Assembly (NCBI GenBank): GCA_934645175.1
Contig: CAKUDE010000024.1
Coordinates: forward strand, 1 to 33,945
Origin: an uncultured Oscillospiraceae bacterium
GTDB taxonomy: Bacteria > Bacillota > Clostridia > Oscillospirales > Oscillospiraceae
DNA length: 33,945 bases
Direction of reading: 5' to 3'
Shown piece after piece: positions 33,869 to 33,945 of the stretch. A program made the position numbers and the translations under genes. Position 1 is the first letter of the stretch, and each line of letters begins with the position of its first letter. The notes beneath the pieces were generated by a model, which saw only the letters and a list, made by a program, of their open reading frames with translations, ran no database searches and was not told the DNA's origin.

Positions 33869-33945
33869 GCAACCCGCCGGTGGCGGGTTGCTACATTACC
33901 CATGGGAGGGGAAAAGAAACAAGTTACTTCTTGAGCGCCTCTTCG
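33869..33945. repeat. 77-bp direct repeat, copy 2 (runs off the window)
   Basis: Identical to 33720-33796. The window ends inside this copy, so it may be longer. On the minus strand it holds the last six codons and stop of a gene, a pyrimidine-rich stretch and the 10-bp hairpin. Confidence 0.95.

Noticed and set aside
1..33945. CRISPR array, tRNA or rRNA genes
   Set aside because: No regularly spaced direct repeats with unique spacers and no tRNA or rRNA signatures were seen on reading the window.

Overview
The window looks like a chromosomal stretch from an endospore-forming member of the Clostridia, most likely a moderately GC-rich gut relative of the Oscillospiraceae. The evidence is a SpoIIR gene, a tyrosine T-box, consensus 17-bp-spaced housekeeping promoters, S-layer-homology (SLH) surface proteins, and the isoprenoid/DNA-repair operon dxs-tlyA-nadK-argR-recN. 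The taxon is inferred from these features; no rRNA is present.

Layout. 1-1781: 3' part of a secreted protein with CxxC modules and a beta-helix. 1800-2160: terminator and a cluster of short palindromic repeats. 2246-4319: a PlsC-type acyltransferase with a zinc ribbon, coupled to a multi-pass membrane protein. 4357-4566 (-): DUF378 protein. 4752-8018: DUF1015 protein, ispE, spoIIR and rplS. 8230-8845: a large structured RNA with its own promoter, closed by a GGTGGC/GCCACC end pairing. It is followed by a small basic membrane protein and dxs-tlyA-nadK-argR-recN. This gene order and RNA size fit OLE RNA with its partner OapA. 15275-15551: cobalamin riboswitch with terminator. It precedes a very long S-layer protein gene that starts with a DUF4430 (transcobalamin C-terminal-like) domain, ends with three SLH domains, and is split by three frame changes. 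20984-22908: consensus promoter, Tyr T-box, yjbR-like gene and tyrS. 22972-24669 (-): membrane-anchored TPR/leucine-rich-repeat protein, divergent from two lipoproteins (24850-26931). 27059-31195: heterodimeric ABC exporter and an AlkA-like DNA glycosylase. 31345-32715 (-): MgtE magnesium transporter with a ~200-nt structured leader that holds a Pro/Arg-rich upstream ORF. 33179-33607 (-): GNAT acetyltransferase. The right edge carries a 77-bp direct repeat that duplicates the 3' end of an out-of-window minus-strand gene.

How it fits together. ispE and dxs both serve the MEP isoprenoid pathway and flank the OLE-type locus; OLE/OapA has been linked to membrane stress and Mg2+ homeostasis, and mgtE lies in the same window. 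The surface-protein genes share Cys-rich modules, and one is wired to vitamin B12 status. Most attractive for follow-up are the OLE-type RNA in a probable gut anaerobe, the B12-riboswitch-controlled S-layer protein and its frameshifts, the mgtE leader peptide, and the palindromic repeat family whose internal hairpins differ but stay self-complementary.
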